The translations under genes were made by a program, and so were the position numbers. 64,000 bases of DNA. Origin: JAVWJP01 sp036638975. GTDB lineage: Bacteria > Bacillota > Clostridia > Oscillospirales > Ruminococcaceae. Shown piece by piece: positions 1-6,885 of the stretch (positions are counted from its first letter, which is position 1; the number at the start of each line of letters is the position of its first letter). The stretch lies in NCBI GenBank assembly GCA_036638975.1, contig JAVWJP010000002.1, positions 1 through 64,000 of the forward strand. The letters run 5' to 3'. The notes under the pieces were generated by a model. The model had not been told where the DNA came from, ran no database searches, and was given only the letters and a program-made list of their open reading frames with translations.

Positions 1-1
1 T

Positions 2-115
2 TTTTATTATACCTCCTGTGGCAAGACTCACTGTAACTATTTTTATACCACATCAGAACGACTGGCAGTAAAAAATGCGCTTGCCGACAAGGAAGAAACA
101 AAGCTTGCAGGCTAA
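2..115 (+). CDS. C-terminal fragment of an unidentified mobile-element protein
   Basis: An open frame enters from the left edge and stops at TAA 113-115. The visible 37 residues contain a Cys-rich stretch (CGKTHC) and a charged end (DKEETKLAG). I do not recognise the family. Because it lies directly upstream of a transposon-type serine recombinase, it is probably the last part of another gene of the same element (inference). No start is visible and the frame is short, so it could be chance. Confidence 0.45.
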   Translation, partial: FYYTSCGKTHCNYFYTTSERLAVKNALADKEETKLAG

Positions 116-131
116 ATAGAGTGTGAAGCAC

Positions 132-232
132 AGCCGCAGGCAGTATCAATATTCATGCAACAATGCCGCCAAAGTAATAGACTTTGGCCGCCGAACTGGG
201 TATAATGATGTTGATAATACTGTCCTGCGGCT
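132..232 (+). other. Nested long stem-loop ahead of the recombinase gene
   Basis: An outer stem pairs AGCCGCAGG plus CAGTAT (132-146) with ATACTGT plus CCTGCGGCT (217-232). Inside it a second hairpin pairs GCCAAAGT (168-175) with ACTTTGGC (181-188). It ends 18 bp before the recombinase start, so it could be a recombination end, a regulator binding region or an RNA attenuator. A TATAAT at 201-206 lies inside it. Confidence 0.6.
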
Positions 233-250
233 TGCGGAAAGTGAGGAAAG

Positions 251-1879
251 ATGTTAGCAAGCAGAGCCGACTACAAGGTCGGGATTTATGTAAGATTAAG
301 CCAAGAGGATGCCCGCATGGGCGAGTCTGTGAGCATTGAAAATCAGAAAAATATGCTCGTCAAATACTGCACAGAACAGGGCTGGCACGACTATTCTATC
401 TACTGCGATGACGGTTACAGCGGTGGAAATTTTGAGCGACCAGATGTGAAAAGGCTGATTGAGGATGCCAAGGACGGAAAAATCAATTTGATTCTGGTTA
501 AAGATTTGAGCCGCTTCGGGCGCAACTATATCCAAGTGGGGCAGTTCACTGATTACCTCTTTCCGATGATTAGGTGCAGATTTATAGCGGTAAATGATTC
601 CGTGGACACGCTTTTAAATGACAACGATATGATGCCGTTCCAAAATCTTTTTAACGAATTTCATTGCAAGGAAACCAGCAAAAAGACAAAGGCGGTCAAG
701 AAAGCCTGTGCCAAGGACGGAAAATTTGTCGGCCCCATGCCGCCAATCGGCTATCTGAAAAGCCCCGAGGATAAGCACAAATTTGTGATTGACGAACAGG
801 GAGCCGCCATTGTGCGAAAGATTTTTGAGCTGCGCTGCTTAGGCTATGGCTACCAAAAGATTGCCGGAATCATCAACCAAACAGGCTTCCCAGCCCCACG
901 AGATTATTACTATCAGCAAATCGGGGAAAGCACAAGCAACGGCGTAGCCCGCAATCACAACTGGAATGACTGCACAATTAAGCGGATTTTGCTCAATGCC
1001 GCCTATATCGGGAATATGGTACAGGGCAAAACCGGCACAGTTTCCTACAAAAACAAGCACGAGTATTGGAAGCCTCCCGAGGAATGGATTACAGTTGAAA
1101 ACACGCATGAGCCGATTATTGATTTGGATACATGGAACGCTGTGCAGGAAATTAACGCCAAGAATATGCGTACCCGAAGCACCAAAAAGGCAGATGAAAT
1201 TACCTTGTTCGGCGGACTACTGCGCTGTGCCGATTGCGGCTTTAAGCTGAGGTTCCATTCTAAATCCCACGGAAAAGCGGATGGCAGTAAGGCGAATTAC
1301 GTTTCCTATATCTGCGGCTCTTATGCGCGAAGCGGCAAATCAGCCTGCTCCCAGCACAAGATAAAGTCATCGCTACTGACAGAGCTGGTGCGGTTGGACA
1401 TACAATCCTATGCCAAACGTGCTGTAGAAAACGAGCAAACTCTGCGGGACGATCTAATGCGTGAACGTGCAAGCCTCACCAAGCAACAGCAGAAAACAGA
1501 AAAAGCCACCCTCAAGGCGGCAGAAAAGCGGCTATCCGAGCTGGAACGGCTGACACAGGCGCTCTACGAGGATAAGGTGCTGGGTAGCATACCCGAGGCG
1601 ACATTTAAGAGCTTGATGAGCAAGTATGAGCTTGAACGTGCTGAAAAATCCGCACTTATTGCGGAGTTAATCGGCAAGATAACCGAAACCGAGAAAAGTC
1701 AAGACAACATCGACAACTACATCGCTAACATCAAAAAATATGTGGAGGTCAATCAGCTTGACCGTGAAATGCTGCTGGAGCTCATAAACTGCATCGATGT
1801 GGGCGAGATAAAAAGGGAAAATGGACAAACCAGCCAAGAAATCAGAATTCACTACAATCTACTTGATAAGGTGCAGTGA
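251..1879 (+). CDS. Large serine recombinase (TndX/TnpX-type)
   Basis: A 542-residue site-specific recombinase that would cut and rejoin DNA through a 5'-phosphoserine link. The resolvase domain spans about residues 10-150, with the likely nucleophile Ser17 in YVRLSQED and the SRFGRN arginine motif near 80. A recombinase domain follows at about 170-290, then a zinc ribbon (LLRCADCG near 322, paired with later Cys), a charged coiled coil at about 395-490 and a DUF4368-like end. This layout is typical of the large recombinases that move Clostridial transposons such as Tn4451 and Tn5397. GAGGAAAG precedes the ATG. The gene stops 36 bp before the CCA end of a tRNA-Arg, which suggests it is the terminal gene of an element inserted at that tRNA. 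Confidence 0.9.
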   Translation: MLASRADYKVGIYVRLSQEDARMGESVSIENQKNMLVKYCTEQGWHDYSIYCDDGYSGGNFERPDVKRLIEDAKDGKINLILVKDLSRFGRNYIQVGQFTDYLFPMIRCRFIAVNDSVDTLLNDNDMMPFQNLFNEFHCKETSKKTKAVKKACAKDGKFVGPMPPIGYLKSPEDKHKFVIDEQGAAIVRKIFELRCLGYGYQKIAGIINQTGFPAPRDYYYQQIGESTSNGVARNHNWNDCTIKRILLNAAYIGNMVQGKTGTVSYKNKHEYWKPPEEWITVENTHEPIIDLDTWNAVQEINAKNMRTRSTKKADEITLFGGLLRCADCGFKLRFHSKSHGKADGSKANYVSYICGSYARSGKSACSQHKIKSSLLTELVRLDIQSYAKRAVENEQTLRDDLMRERASLTKQQQKTEKATLKAAEKRLSELERLTQALYEDKVLGSIPEATFKSLMSKYELERAEKSALIAELIGKITETEKSQDNIDNYIANIKKYVEVNQLDREMLLELINCIDVGEIKRENGQTSQEIRIHYNLLDKVQ

Positions 1880-1915
1880 CTTTCTTCCTTACTCGACTGG
1901 TTTGACCAAACATTA

Positions 1916-1993
1916 TGGTGTGCCTGGAGGGATTCGAACCCACGACCTTTTGGTTCGTAGCCAAACACTCTATCCAACTGAGCTACAAGCACA
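1916..1993 (-). tRNA. tRNA-Arg(ACG)
   Basis: A full cloverleaf reads on the minus strand. The acceptor stem pairs TGTGCTT with AGGCACA, a TTTGG/CCAAA anticodon stem closes the loop CTACGAA with anticodon ACG, and the T arm has GGTTCGAAT. The 3' CCA is encoded at 1916-1918. The CCA end faces the recombinase gene, as expected for an element integrated at a tRNA 3' end. Confidence 0.95.
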
Positions 1994-2015
1994 TACTGTT
2001 TATTACAGCCTTATT

Positions 2016-2044
2016 ATATTAACACATAGGGTTTGCCATGTCAA
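2016..2044 (-). promoter_or_regulatory. Sigma-A promoter of tRNA-Arg
   Basis: On the minus strand TTGACA (2044-2039) is followed after 17 bp by TAATAT (2021-2016), about 23 bp before the tRNA 5' end. Confidence 0.75.
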
Positions 2045-2212
2045 GTATTTTAGCCTTAAAATTATCTTAATTTATATTGAATTTATTTGCGGTGTAATAA
2101 GCTTTTACTTTATATATGGCTTTTCTTATGTTATAATAATTATGAAACATTAGTGCTTGCTTGTCCTAGCCTGTAAAGCACTCGCATGACAAATTGTAAG
2201 GGGGTTAAGCAG

Positions 2213-2989
2213 ATGAAAACCGGTGTTTCTACAGCGTGTCTTTATCCCATGGAAACCGAGCTGTCACTTAGAATTTTGGCAGAACAGGGTATAGATACGG
2301 TCGAAATTTTTATAAATGCTCCCAGTGAGCTTGAGCCCGAATATTTAAATGCTTTGAGAGGTATTTTAAAAAAGTACAACATTAAGGTGACTGCGCTTCA
2401 CCCGTATACTTCCGCCTTTGAGCCTTTTTTGTTTTTTACAAATTATCGACGGCGTTTTTGTGATGGTTTAAAAATTTATGAGGACTTTTATAAGGCTGCG
2501 GTTTTTTTAGATGCTCCTATTTTCGTGTTGCACGGAGATCATCACCGCAGCTTGCTTACAGATGAAGAATATTTTGAACGATATGGAGAAATGTTTCTTC
2601 ATGCAAAAAAACACGGGGTTATTTTGGCACAAGAAAATGTTGAAAGATGCCGCAGCCGAAGCGCTTGTTTTATACAAAAAATGTATAAAGCATTGGGCGA
2701 AAATGTCCGCTTTGTTTTAGACATTAAACAGGCGCTGCGCTCTGACGAAACAGCATTTACCATGTTGGAGGCCATGGGGAATGCTGTATGCTACCTGCAT
2801 TTAAGTGACAGCACAGACGAAAACGATTGTCTTCCTCCGGGGCAGGGCAGCTTCGATTTTACAGAGCTGTATAATCGCGTAAAACCCGTTTGCGGTGACG
2901 TTTGCGGCATGATTGAGCTATACCGTCAAAGCTACAAAACACCCGATGAATTATACGCTTCGTATTCTTTTTTAAAGGCTATACGGTAA
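2213..2989 (+). CDS. Sugar phosphate isomerase/epimerase-like TIM-barrel protein
   Basis: 258 residues with the pattern of the xylose isomerase-like TIM barrel (AP endonuclease 2 superfamily). Candidate metal or substrate residues are the E in LAQENVERC, the H in YLHLSD and the late E in MIELYRQ. Such proteins isomerise or epimerise sugars or inositol derivatives, and the substrate cannot be read here. The start at 2213 was chosen because AAGGGGG (2198-2204) sits 8 bp upstream; an upstream in-frame start at 2186 has no such site. A TATAAT at 2132-2137 may be its -10 box. It stands alone on the plus strand. Confidence 0.75.
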   Translation: MKTGVSTACLYPMETELSLRILAEQGIDTVEIFINAPSELEPEYLNALRGILKKYNIKVTALHPYTSAFEPFLFFTNYRRRFCDGLKIYEDFYKAAVFLDAPIFVLHGDHHRSLLTDEEYFERYGEMFLHAKKHGVILAQENVERCRSRSACFIQKMYKALGENVRFVLDIKQALRSDETAFTMLEAMGNAVCYLHLSDSTDENDCLPPGQGSFDFTELYNRVKPVCGDVCGMIELYRQSYKTPDELYASYSFLKAIR

Positions 2990-3155
2990 ATTAAATTGTG
3001 CGCTTTTTCTACATTTTACGACAAATAGTTGCCGTAAAACCTCTCAAAAACCTTGTAAAAACACCTGTTTGTCAAAATATGTCGAAATTTAAACCTTTTC
3101 AATCCTTCTTTATTCTGTATAATAATGAATGAGGATAGGAGGTATATTCTTAAAA

Positions 3156-3398
3156 ATGAAACAAGATGTAAAACGGGGATGCGGAAGTTTTATACTGACG
3201 GAAAAGAGAAGGGAGGTGGAAGACAGCGGTGAAGTAACGTTATTTGGAATAGAGCTATCGGAGGAAGGAGGGCCAAAGATAGCTCTAGACGATATTTCAT
3301 CACACCGTGATGTTGCACAGCGCTTTTTAGAGTTGTGCGAGCGCAATAATGTTTCTGCACAGCATATTAAAGATGTTGCAGAAGATTTTTTGGAATAA
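3156..3398 (+). CDS. DUF6514-like small protein
   Basis: 80 residues. The middle (VTLFGIELSE) and the end (VAQRFLELCERN, then VAEDFLE) resemble the small Clostridial family DUF6514, recognised from memory. No catalytic motif is visible and the function is unknown. AGGAGG at 3137-3142 favours ATG 3156 over an upstream in-frame ATG at 3129, although the spacing of 13 is long. TATAAT at 3118-3123 may be its -10 box. It lies alone upstream of nrdR. Confidence 0.65.
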   Translation: MKQDVKRGCGSFILTEKRREVEDSGEVTLFGIELSEEGGPKIALDDISSHRDVAQRFLELCERNNVSAQHIKDVAEDFLE

Positions 3399-3439
3399 TG
3401 ATTTTTTTTAATTTATATTTGCAAATATTTGCTTTTTTC

Positions 3440-3468
3440 TTGTGCGAAGTGACGTAATGTGGTACAAT
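3440..3468 (+). promoter_or_regulatory. Promoter of nrdR
   Basis: TTGTGC (3440-3445), a 17-bp spacer and TACAAT (3463-3468) lie about 33 bp before the nrdR start. Confidence 0.6.
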
Positions 3469-3500
3469 TGCAGTAATAAAAGGCAAGGAGCTGAGAAAAA

Positions 3501-3950
3501 GTGAAATGCCCATTTTGTGGATATGAAGAAACAAAGGTGATTGATTCGCGTCCGACTGATGAAAAAATACGTCGGCGTCGTGAATGCCTAAACTGTGAAA
3601 AACGCTTTACCACTTACGAGGTTGTTGAAACAATGCCGCTTGTGGTAATAAAAAAAGACAAATCTCGCGAAATATTCGACCGCAACAAGCTTATGAACGG
3701 CTTGGTGCGTGCTTGCGAGAAACGTCCGATATCTATTGAAATGCTTGATAATATTGTAAGTGACATTGAAGCTCAGCTGCTTAATATGTTAGAGCGAGAA
3801 ATTTCGTCCTACCAAATAGGCGAAATAGCAATGCAAAAATTGAAGGATATAGATGAAGTTGCATATGTTCGCTTTGCCTCGGTATACAGGCAGTTTGCCG
3901 ATATTAACACCTTTATGCAGGAGCTAAAAACCTTACTTAAAGAAAAATAA
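3501..3950 (+). CDS. nrdR: Transcriptional repressor NrdR
   Basis: 149 residues, the usual size. The N-terminal zinc ribbon has MKCPFC and CLNCEKR; the ATP-cone domain follows (about residues 46-136, opening VVIKKDKSREIFDRNKL). NrdR senses the ATP/dATP balance and represses ribonucleotide reductase genes by binding paired NrdR boxes. A matching pair lies upstream of nrdJ in this window (43461-43508), so the target is probably visible here. The GTG start has AAGGAG at 3484-3489. A tetraloop terminator follows directly. Confidence 0.96.
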   Translation: MKCPFCGYEETKVIDSRPTDEKIRRRRECLNCEKRFTTYEVVETMPLVVIKKDKSREIFDRNKLMNGLVRACEKRPISIEMLDNIVSDIEAQLLNMLEREISSYQIGEIAMQKLKDIDEVAYVRFASVYRQFADINTFMQELKTLLKEK

Positions 3951-3956
3951 AAAAGA

Positions 3957-3979
3957 GCACCCTTCGGGGTGTTTTTTTT
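3957..3979 (+). terminator. Rho-independent terminator after nrdR
   Basis: CACCC and GGGTG close a TTCG tetraloop, followed by eight T. Confidence 0.9.
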
Positions 3980-4025
3980 GCGCTGAATTATCAGGCTTAA
4001 AATAACAAACTTTATTTTATAGTAC

Positions 4026-4054
4026 TTGTAAAACATATAAAAATAAGCTATTAT
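4026..4054 (+). promoter_or_regulatory. Promoter of malQ
   Basis: TTGTAA (4026-4031), 17 bp, TATTAT (4049-4054). Confidence 0.6.
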
Positions 4055-4070
4055 AAAGACATAGTCGTAC

Positions 4071-4084
4071 TGGTAACGTTTCCA
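4071..4084 (+). promoter_or_regulatory. cre-like LacI/CcpA-family operator upstream of malQ
   Basis: TGGTAACGTTTCCA fits the catabolite-responsive element pattern TGNNANCGNTNNCA at every fixed base. It lies 17 bp downstream of the predicted -10 box, where a bound repressor would block the polymerase. GGTAACG and CGATACC around it form a wider imperfect inverted repeat, so a local LacI-family maltose regulator is an alternative to CcpA. Confidence 0.7.
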
Positions 4085-4188
4085 GTAACGATACCAACTC
4101 GTTGAAATTTGATAAATATTCAAATAGCAATATATAAAATTTTTAATATCAAAATTATTACGTAATACTTATATTTGGAGGAGTTTAT

Positions 4189-5679
4189 ATGAGAGCCAGC
4201 GGTATATTATTGCCTATTTTCAGCTTGCCGTCGCCACATGGCATTGGTACGTTGGGCAAAGAGGCATATAATTTTGTAGATTTTTTAAAAGCAAGCGGAC
4301 AGAGATATTGGCAGATATTGCCAATTGGACCTACAGGCTACGGCGACAGTCCATATCAAAGCTTTTCGGCTTTTGCCGGCAACCCTTATTTTATAGATTT
4401 GGATATGCTCTTAGCTGAAAAACTGCTTACGCAGTACGAGCTGTCTTGCTTCGACTTTGGTTCAAACGACGGTATAGACTACTTAAAACTTTTTAAAGCG
4501 CGCTGTGTCATTTTGCACCTTGCTGCACAACGTGTGTCTGTTTTAAATAATTCTTTTATAAAATTTTGTGAAGACAACGCTTTTTGGCTTGATGATTATG
4601 CACTTTTTATGAGTATAAAGGGCGAAAACGAGATGGTTTCCTGGCAAAATTGGGCTGAAGAACTGCGCTTGCGAGAAGAAAAAGCCATGCTGCTTGCAAA
4701 AGAGCGCCTTGCCGACGAGATTCATTTTTGGCGTGTTGTGCAGTTCCTTTTTTATGCCCAGTGGGGTAAGCTTAAACGCTATGCAAACAAAAATGGCGTT
4801 AAAATAATCGGTGATATACCTATTTATGTTTCGCCCGATTCCTCGGATATATGGGCGCAAAGCGAGCTTTTTGAAACTAATGCGGATAAAACCCTTTACG
4901 AGGTTGCCGGTGTACCTCCGGACGGTTTTTCTGATGATGGGCAGCTTTGGGGAAACCCGCTGTACGCCTGGGAAAACCACAAAAAAACAGGCTTTGCGTG
5001 GTGGGTACAGCGTTTGAGCCATGCCGGAAGTGTGTATGACCTTGTGCGAATAGACCATTTTCGCGGATTTGCATCATATTATGCCATACCTGCGGGGGAT
5101 AAAAACGCAAGGCGCGGCAGGTGGCGCAAGGGACCGGGCAGCGAGTTTATAGACACAATAAAAAAAGAATTGCCGCGGCTTAAAATAATAGCAGAGGATT
5201 TAGGCTTTTTAACGCCGGAGGTTCGCTCGCTACTGGCTTACAGTGGTTTTCCGGGCATGAAGGTGCTTCAATTTGCATTTGACAGCCGTGAAGAAAGCGA
5301 TTATCTTCCGCATAATTACGGGCGCAACAGCGTAGTTTACACCGGTACGCACGATAACACCACCACAGAGGATTGGTTTTTGTCAGCACCTAAGGACGAT
5401 ATTAAATTTGCAAGATTTTACCTTAATTTGGGACACAGTAAAAAAGCCACACAGGCAATGGTGCGTGCCGCCGAGGGCAGCGTGTGTGATACCGCAATAA
5501 TACCAATGCAGGATTGGCTGGAGCTTGGGGCAGAGGCACGTATAAACACCCCCTCTACCTTGGGTGGAAATTGGCAGTGGCGGCTTTCTGAGGCTGCGCT
5601 GACGCCTAAGATCGAGGCAAAAATATATCGTATTACACAAATATACGGCAGAATCGTTAAAAAAACAAAAAAGAAGTAA
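4189..5679 (+). CDS. malQ: 4-alpha-glucanotransferase (amylomaltase)
   Basis: 496 residues, family GH77, full length. It transfers alpha-1,4-glucan chains between maltodextrins in the cytoplasm. Diagnostic stretches are the N-terminal LPSPHGIGTLG, GPTGYGDSPYQS near 45, the catalytic region VRIDHFRGF (nucleophile Asp), IIAEDLGF (acid/base Glu) and YTGTHDNTTTEDW. The ATG has GGAGG about 8 bp upstream. A promoter with a cre-like operator lies upstream, which fits carbon catabolite control. manA follows in the same direction. Confidence 0.96.
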   Translation: MRASGILLPIFSLPSPHGIGTLGKEAYNFVDFLKASGQRYWQILPIGPTGYGDSPYQSFSAFAGNPYFIDLDMLLAEKLLTQYELSCFDFGSNDGIDYLKLFKARCVILHLAAQRVSVLNNSFIKFCEDNAFWLDDYALFMSIKGENEMVSWQNWAEELRLREEKAMLLAKERLADEIHFWRVVQFLFYAQWGKLKRYANKNGVKIIGDIPIYVSPDSSDIWAQSELFETNADKTLYEVAGVPPDGFSDDGQLWGNPLYAWENHKKTGFAWWVQRLSHAGSVYDLVRIDHFRGFASYYAIPAGDKNARRGRWRKGPGSEFIDTIKKELPRLKIIAEDLGFLTPEVRSLLAYSGFPGMKVLQFAFDSREESDYLPHNYGRNSVVYTGTHDNTTTEDWFLSAPKDDIKFARFYLNLGHSKKATQAMVRAAEGSVCDTAIIPMQDWLELGAEARINTPSTLGGNWQWRLSEAALTPKIEAKIYRITQIYGRIVKKTKKK

Positions 5680-5772
5680 AATTAGTTAAACAGGTCGCAA
5701 CTTTTATTGCTTTATGGAAAAGCCCATGCTAAAATAACAACTATAAAGATAAATGAAAACAGAGGTAATATG

Positions 5773-6723
5773 ATGCACCCTATGCTTTTAAGCCCTATTT
5801 ATAAGGATTATTTATGGGGTGGCGAACGCCTGAAAAAAGAATATGGCAAAAAGACAGAGCTTACGCCGTTGGCGGAAAGCTGGGAGCTTTCATGTCATAA
5901 GGACGGTGTCTGCGGCATTACGGGGGAAGAATATAGCACATTGGCAGAGTTTTTAGACGCAAACCCGCAGGCTATGGGCGAGCACTGCAAAAAATTCAGC
6001 TATTTCCCCATACTTTTTAAGCTTATAGATGCTAAGGATAATTTATCATTGCAGGTGCACCCGAATGATGAGTATGCTTTGCGCGAAGAAGGAGAATATG
6101 GCAAAACCGAGCAATGGATAGTACTTGCGGCAGAGCCGGGTGCAAAACTTATAATGGGCTTTAAAAATGACATTACAAAGGAAGAACTGCAAGCAAAAAT
6201 TGCCGACAATACCATACTTGATGTGGCAAACCTTGTGCCTGTAAAAAGCGGCGATGTGTTTTTTATAAATGCGGGCGTAATGCACGGTATAGGCAATGGG
6301 ATTGTGATAGCGGAGATTCAGCAAAACTCTAATACCACCTACCGTGTGTATGATTACGGGCGTGTCGGAGCAGACGGAAAGCCGCGTAAGCTGCACATAG
6401 AAAAGGCTTTAGACGTCACCGAAACTTCAGCTTTTACAGCGCCTTTAAAAGACTTTACAAAGCGCATAGACGGCGGTTGTGTAACAGAAGCATTGGCAGA
6501 CTGTAAGTACTTTAAAACCGAGCGTTTAACGCTGGACGGCATTTGTAAGCGAATTGTAGATAAAAGCTCGTTTGAGGGCTTGTTTTGTGCCGAGGGCAGC
6601 GCAGAGGTAAAAAGCGAGGGCGCTGCGTTAAAACTGCAAAAAGGGCAGACCGCGTTTTTGCCGGCAAACCTTGGCGCTTATACTATAAGCGGTGCTGCAC
6701 AGTTAATATCCATGCGCGTTTAG
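5773..6723 (+). CDS. manA: Class I mannose-6-phosphate isomerase
   Basis: 316 residues. Interconverts mannose 6-phosphate and fructose 6-phosphate. The zinc site is visible as QVHPND (Gln, His) with a Glu in KTEQWIV and a later His in GVMHGIGNGIVIAEIQQ. The N-terminal LLSPIYKDYLWGG is typical of short Firmicute ManA. AGAGG at 5761-5765 fits ATG 5773 best (7 bp); ATG 5770 and a TTG at 5707 are weaker choices. It lies 93 bp after malQ and is probably co-transcribed. A strong hairpin follows. Confidence 0.93.
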   Translation: MHPMLLSPIYKDYLWGGERLKKEYGKKTELTPLAESWELSCHKDGVCGITGEEYSTLAEFLDANPQAMGEHCKKFSYFPILFKLIDAKDNLSLQVHPNDEYALREEGEYGKTEQWIVLAAEPGAKLIMGFKNDITKEELQAKIADNTILDVANLVPVKSGDVFFINAGVMHGIGNGIVIAEIQQNSNTTYRVYDYGRVGADGKPRKLHIEKALDVTETSAFTAPLKDFTKRIDGGCVTEALADCKYFKTERLTLDGICKRIVDKSSFEGLFCAEGSAEVKSEGAALKLQKGQTAFLPANLGAYTISGAAQLISMRV

Positions 6724-6765
6724 GGTAATGCCAGTTTTGCTAATATCACCGCGTTAGCCCTGTGA

Positions 6766-6804
6766 CAAAAGCCTCGCCACGCAATTCGCGTGGCGAGGCT
6801 TTTG
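6766..6804. terminator. Bidirectional terminator between manA and the hydratase
   Basis: A perfect 17-bp stem (CAAAAGCCTCGCCACGC and its complement) with a 5-nt loop; A and T runs at the ends let it work on both strands. Confidence 0.88.
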
Positions 6805-6885
6805 CTATGCCTTAAATAGAGTGCTCGCATCGTAAGACTTGACATAAAATGGCTTGTAAAGCACAAGCGTGTCACAGCCCACGGC

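Noticed and set aside
1821..2153. 110-residue plus-strand open frame over tRNA-Arg
   Set aside because: It runs through the antisense of the tRNA and the end of the recombinase gene, and has no ribosome site.
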